Shown in pieces: positions 7,063-8,808 of a DNA stretch of 8,808 nucleotides; position 1 is the first letter of the stretch; the number at the start of each line of letters is the position of its first letter. A model generated the notes under the pieces. That model saw nothing but the letters and a program-made list of their open reading frames with translations. It ran no database searches and had not been told where the DNA came from. This stretch comes from Sodalis-like endosymbiont of Proechinophthirus fluctus (GTDB lineage Bacteria > Pseudomonadota > Gammaproteobacteria > Enterobacterales > Enterobacteriaceae): the NCBI RefSeq assembly GCF_001602625.1, contig NZ_LECR01000047.1:23999-32806 (forward strand). Direction: 5' to 3'. The translations under genes and the position numbers were made by a program.

Positions 7063-8113
7063 ATGTTTAAATTTTTGGCTAGCATGTATGGAAGGAATTT
7101 TCTCCCACAGTGGTATCTTCCTGTTACGGATTTCAAGGACACGGATAATGAGATACCCAAGCTTTTACCCTTAGTTATAGAGCAGTAGTTACAAATTTAG
7201 ATGCAGGATAAAACTGAAAGAGAGGAACAGCGCTCGGCCGAAGTAAATAAAATCAGAGAATGTCATCATTCAAAAGAATGATACTCTTAATTTAAGTCAT
7301 TTAAATTTATAGGAATCTCCACCTTATATCCTTCCCAAGGTAAGAAAGATCGATGCCTCGCACAATTCTCTTTAGCAGTTTCCACCGGTATCTATTGTCC
7401 AGATTGAGCTGCTCGATTTAAGCCATAATTGACACAATTACCTGCTATTTATTCAGCGCCTCTCCTCCTGGATGAACATCAGCCATAACTCGCTACAATA
7501 GCCACCATCTCCCATTTATGAAACGCTGAAACATTTGCTGGTTAATAATAATCCATTAAGTTCCATAGATAATTTATCTAGTACTTCGTTAAAGTAGTTA
7601 AAGGCCAAAAATTGTCGTTTGTAGTATTTTTCTGCCATAACACCAATATTGAAATACATCAATCTTAATGAGAATAAAACTACATCTCCCCTCCTACATG
7701 ATCTGAAACTTTGCAGCCGATAAAAATCAGTCATAATAAAATAACGCATCTCGAACATCTAATCGACAGTGTGTAGCAAGTTATCGCCAATGATAATCAA
7801 CTGGCTGTACTACATAATCTGCCTCCAAACACATACACTTTATTGATATCAACAACAATCAACTGCGCCGGTATTTTTAATCTTGAAAATATGGTATTAT
7901 ATTATAGCTCATCAAAGATGACCATAATATTATTGACACTGTGCCTACCGTTTTTAGATAGAAAGACTGTAATACTTGTTTATATCTCAGTAACAATCCA
8001 TCAAAGAGGAAAAGATAAGCAGGTTGAATGCGTCGAATTGAGTAATCAGCTCCTACGATAGCGCTTTGCGGCGCATCGTTCTTTGATGTATTGGCTGTAT
8101 TTAGTTTGATAGA
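7063..8113 (+). pseudogene. Leucine-rich-repeat type III effector (IpaH/SspH/YopM type), decayed and lacking the NEL domain
   Basis: The start MFKFLASMYGRNFLPQWYLP has a short upstream AGGG. TEREEQRSAEVNKIREC (about 7213-7263) matches the linker preceding the repeats in SspH/IpaH proteins (ESR..AV..M..C). About eight or nine repeats of 20-21 residues follow in two main frames: TLNLSHLNL, VRKIDASHNSL-stop-QFPP, IELLDLSHN, LTQLPAIYS, WMNISHNSLQ, LKHLLVNNNPLSSIDNL, LKYINLNENK, NDNQLAVLHNLPPNTYTL and INNNQLRRYF (7848-7877). The LxxLxLxxNxLxxLPxxP pattern is that of bacterial LRR effectors, some of which are E3 ubiquitin ligases through a C-terminal NEL domain. ALRRIV (8063-8080) followed by a FD-containing stretch resembles the segment just after the repeats; nothing like the catalytic CxD region follows. 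Stops include 7186, 7198, 7878, 8084 and 8102, plus several frameshifts. The LRR call is firm, the effector subtype likely. A YopM-like protein without NEL is the alternative. Confidence 0.78.
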
Positions 8114-8286
8114 CACTTAAAAGCGGATAGTGCTAAGGAAATGGTCTCACTGGAATACAGGAAGTCGTTCTCCCTTCCTCTACCGAGGCGATAGCATACC
8201 CAATTAGCGAATAACAAATTGTCGCTGGTCGTTTCTGCCAATACTGTGTAGCTAAGCCTTCCGTCAATTCGCATCTGGCTTTTGAG
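8114..8286. other. Right junction between the islet and ampE
   Basis: No recognisable coding sequence is present. Composition rises from AT-rich to the level of the flanking chromosome across this stretch, so the right edge of the inserted material lies here. A 64-codon - strand open frame covers part of it but begins inside the ampE 3' hairpin and has no family resemblance. I find no copy of the left-junction sequence that could be a target-site duplication. Confidence 0.4.
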
Positions 8287-8310
8287 GTTTGCCACCCGCG
8301 TTTGGCAAAC
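8287..8310 (-). terminator. Inverted repeat at the ampE stop codon
   Basis: GTTTGCCA (8287-8294) and TGGCAAAC (8303-8310) form a perfect 8-bp stem with an 8-base loop. Its edge coincides with the last base of the ampE TAG (8312-8310), where a terminator would be expected. No T-run follows on either strand, so its function as an intrinsic terminator is uncertain. Confidence 0.4.
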
Positions 8311-8808
8311 TAGACCAGCGCGCTATAGAGATAGTCAACAGCACCACTACAATGACCAACGTGACTTTCTTCGCCAGTGACACCGAGGTGCGCAGCGTTT
8401 GCAACGCATCCAGGTTACGGCTCGCGCGTCAGCGAAAATTATGCCAGCCGCGTGAGAACCTGATGCTGCACCCGCCAGGCGCATCGGCAACCAATCCAGC
8501 TAGTGCAGCAACAAATCGATGCCAGAGCGCGCGTTTCATGGGCTTGATGGAGCGGCGCGCCAACCACGTTTGCTAGGCGCGCAGAAATGCATATCCCTCC
8601 AGGGGCACCGGACTCCCAAGGGGGCTACCTACTACCAACCAGAACAGCAGCGCCAGATAAAAACGGAAGTTAATCCACAGCAGCGCATTTTACAGCACGC
8701 GCAGTCGATCGACAGGGGAACCTTTTACCAGCAGGCCATGTATCAGCGCCAGATCCCCGCTCATCGCTTTTCTGGCGTCGACGTTGCTGTAGGCGAAGGC
8801 AATCAGAT
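8310..8808 (-). pseudogene. ampE: AmpE inner-membrane protein, 3' part, disrupted
   Basis: AmpE is a multi-pass inner-membrane protein encoded with ampD and implicated in beta-lactamase (ampC) regulation. Read from the window end on the - strand, the product shows DLALIHGLLVKG, then [20 protein letters not shown] (about 8689-8630), GYAFLRA, DWLPMRLAG, QVLTRLA and, in shifted frames, SLAKKVTLVIVVVLLTI and YSALV-stop (TAG 8312-8310). All align in order with AmpE. Stops replace a conserved Gln (RVL-stop-NALLWIN) and a Trp (FLRA-stop-Q). Between MRLAG and QVLTRLA (junction near 8461-8472) roughly 25-30 residues found in E. coli AmpE are missing. At least two frameshifts affect the last 40 codons. 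The 5' part lies outside the window. Confidence 0.88.

Larger units (their letters stand above)
1735..8200. mobile_element. Acquired AT-rich effector islet inserted between aroP and ampE (edges approximate)
   Basis: The whole interval is conspicuously more AT-rich than the flanking aroP and ampE genes. It separates two genes that are adjacent and convergent in E. coli and relatives, and it carries three co-oriented remnants that resemble host-directed toxins or effectors. No transposase, integrase, tRNA or clear terminal repeat is visible, so the route of entry is unknown. Both edges are estimated from composition and the ends of recognisable genes. Confidence 0.55.

Noticed and set aside
7516..8116. 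Open frames on the - strand (7516-7758 and 7877-8116)
   Set aside because: They run antisense to clear leucine-rich repeats on the + strand.
1735..8200. CRISPR array, prophage or insertion sequence
   Set aside because: No regularly spaced repeats, phage genes, transposase remnants or terminal inverted repeats could be identified.
8289..8576. 95-codon + strand ORF
   Set aside because: It is the shadow of the ampE pseudogene on the opposite strand.

Overview
The window looks like a decaying chromosome segment of an enterobacterium, most likely a host-restricted, Sodalis-like insect symbiont. That lineage is inferred from gene content and style of decay; nothing in the window proves it. Two ordinary chromosomal genes sit at the edges and point at each other: aroP (+ strand, 33 to about 1432) and the 3' part of ampE (- strand, 8310 to the window end). 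In Escherichia coli and relatives these two genes are convergent neighbours in the ampD-ampE-aroP-pdhR-aceE region. Here both are pseudogenes, with frameshifts, Trp or Gln codons turned into stops and, in ampE, an internal deletion.

Between them lies about 6.5 kb of visibly AT-rich DNA that does not belong to the standard gene order. It reads as an acquired virulence islet, also broken down. No intact gene of convincing size is left, but joining frames across indels and single-base stops recovers three + strand coding remnants. (1) A large protein of about 1,000 codons (2808-5795) has a good ribosome binding site and looks like a toxin or effector; its family is only tentatively recognised. 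(2) A small zinc metallopeptidase (about 6051-6830) carries HEILH, EExxxxG and a TENxxR-like motif, the pattern of the M91 family of type III effectors (NleD/HopH type). (3) A leucine-rich-repeat effector of the IpaH/SspH/YopM type (7063 to about 8113) keeps its repeats but loses the C-terminal E3 ligase domain.

Layout: 33-1432 aroP pseudogene; 1444-1494 terminator-like hairpins; 1495-2807 mostly non-coding, with a 21-bp tandem repeat, a weak 119-codon ORF, a GC-richer structured patch and a 35-bp AT palindrome; 2808-5795 toxin-like pseudogene; 5854-5870 terminator-like hairpin; 6051-6830 metallopeptidase pseudogene; 6831-7062 AT-rich spacer; 7063-8113 LRR effector pseudogene; 8114-8286 unassigned junction; 8287-8310 hairpin at the ampE stop; 8310-8808 ampE pseudogene.

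If functional in an ancestor, the three middle genes would have formed a co-directional set of host-directed proteins: a toxin, a protease that in its relatives cuts host MAP kinases, and an LRR effector. This fits a pathogen-like or early symbiotic past followed by relaxed selection.
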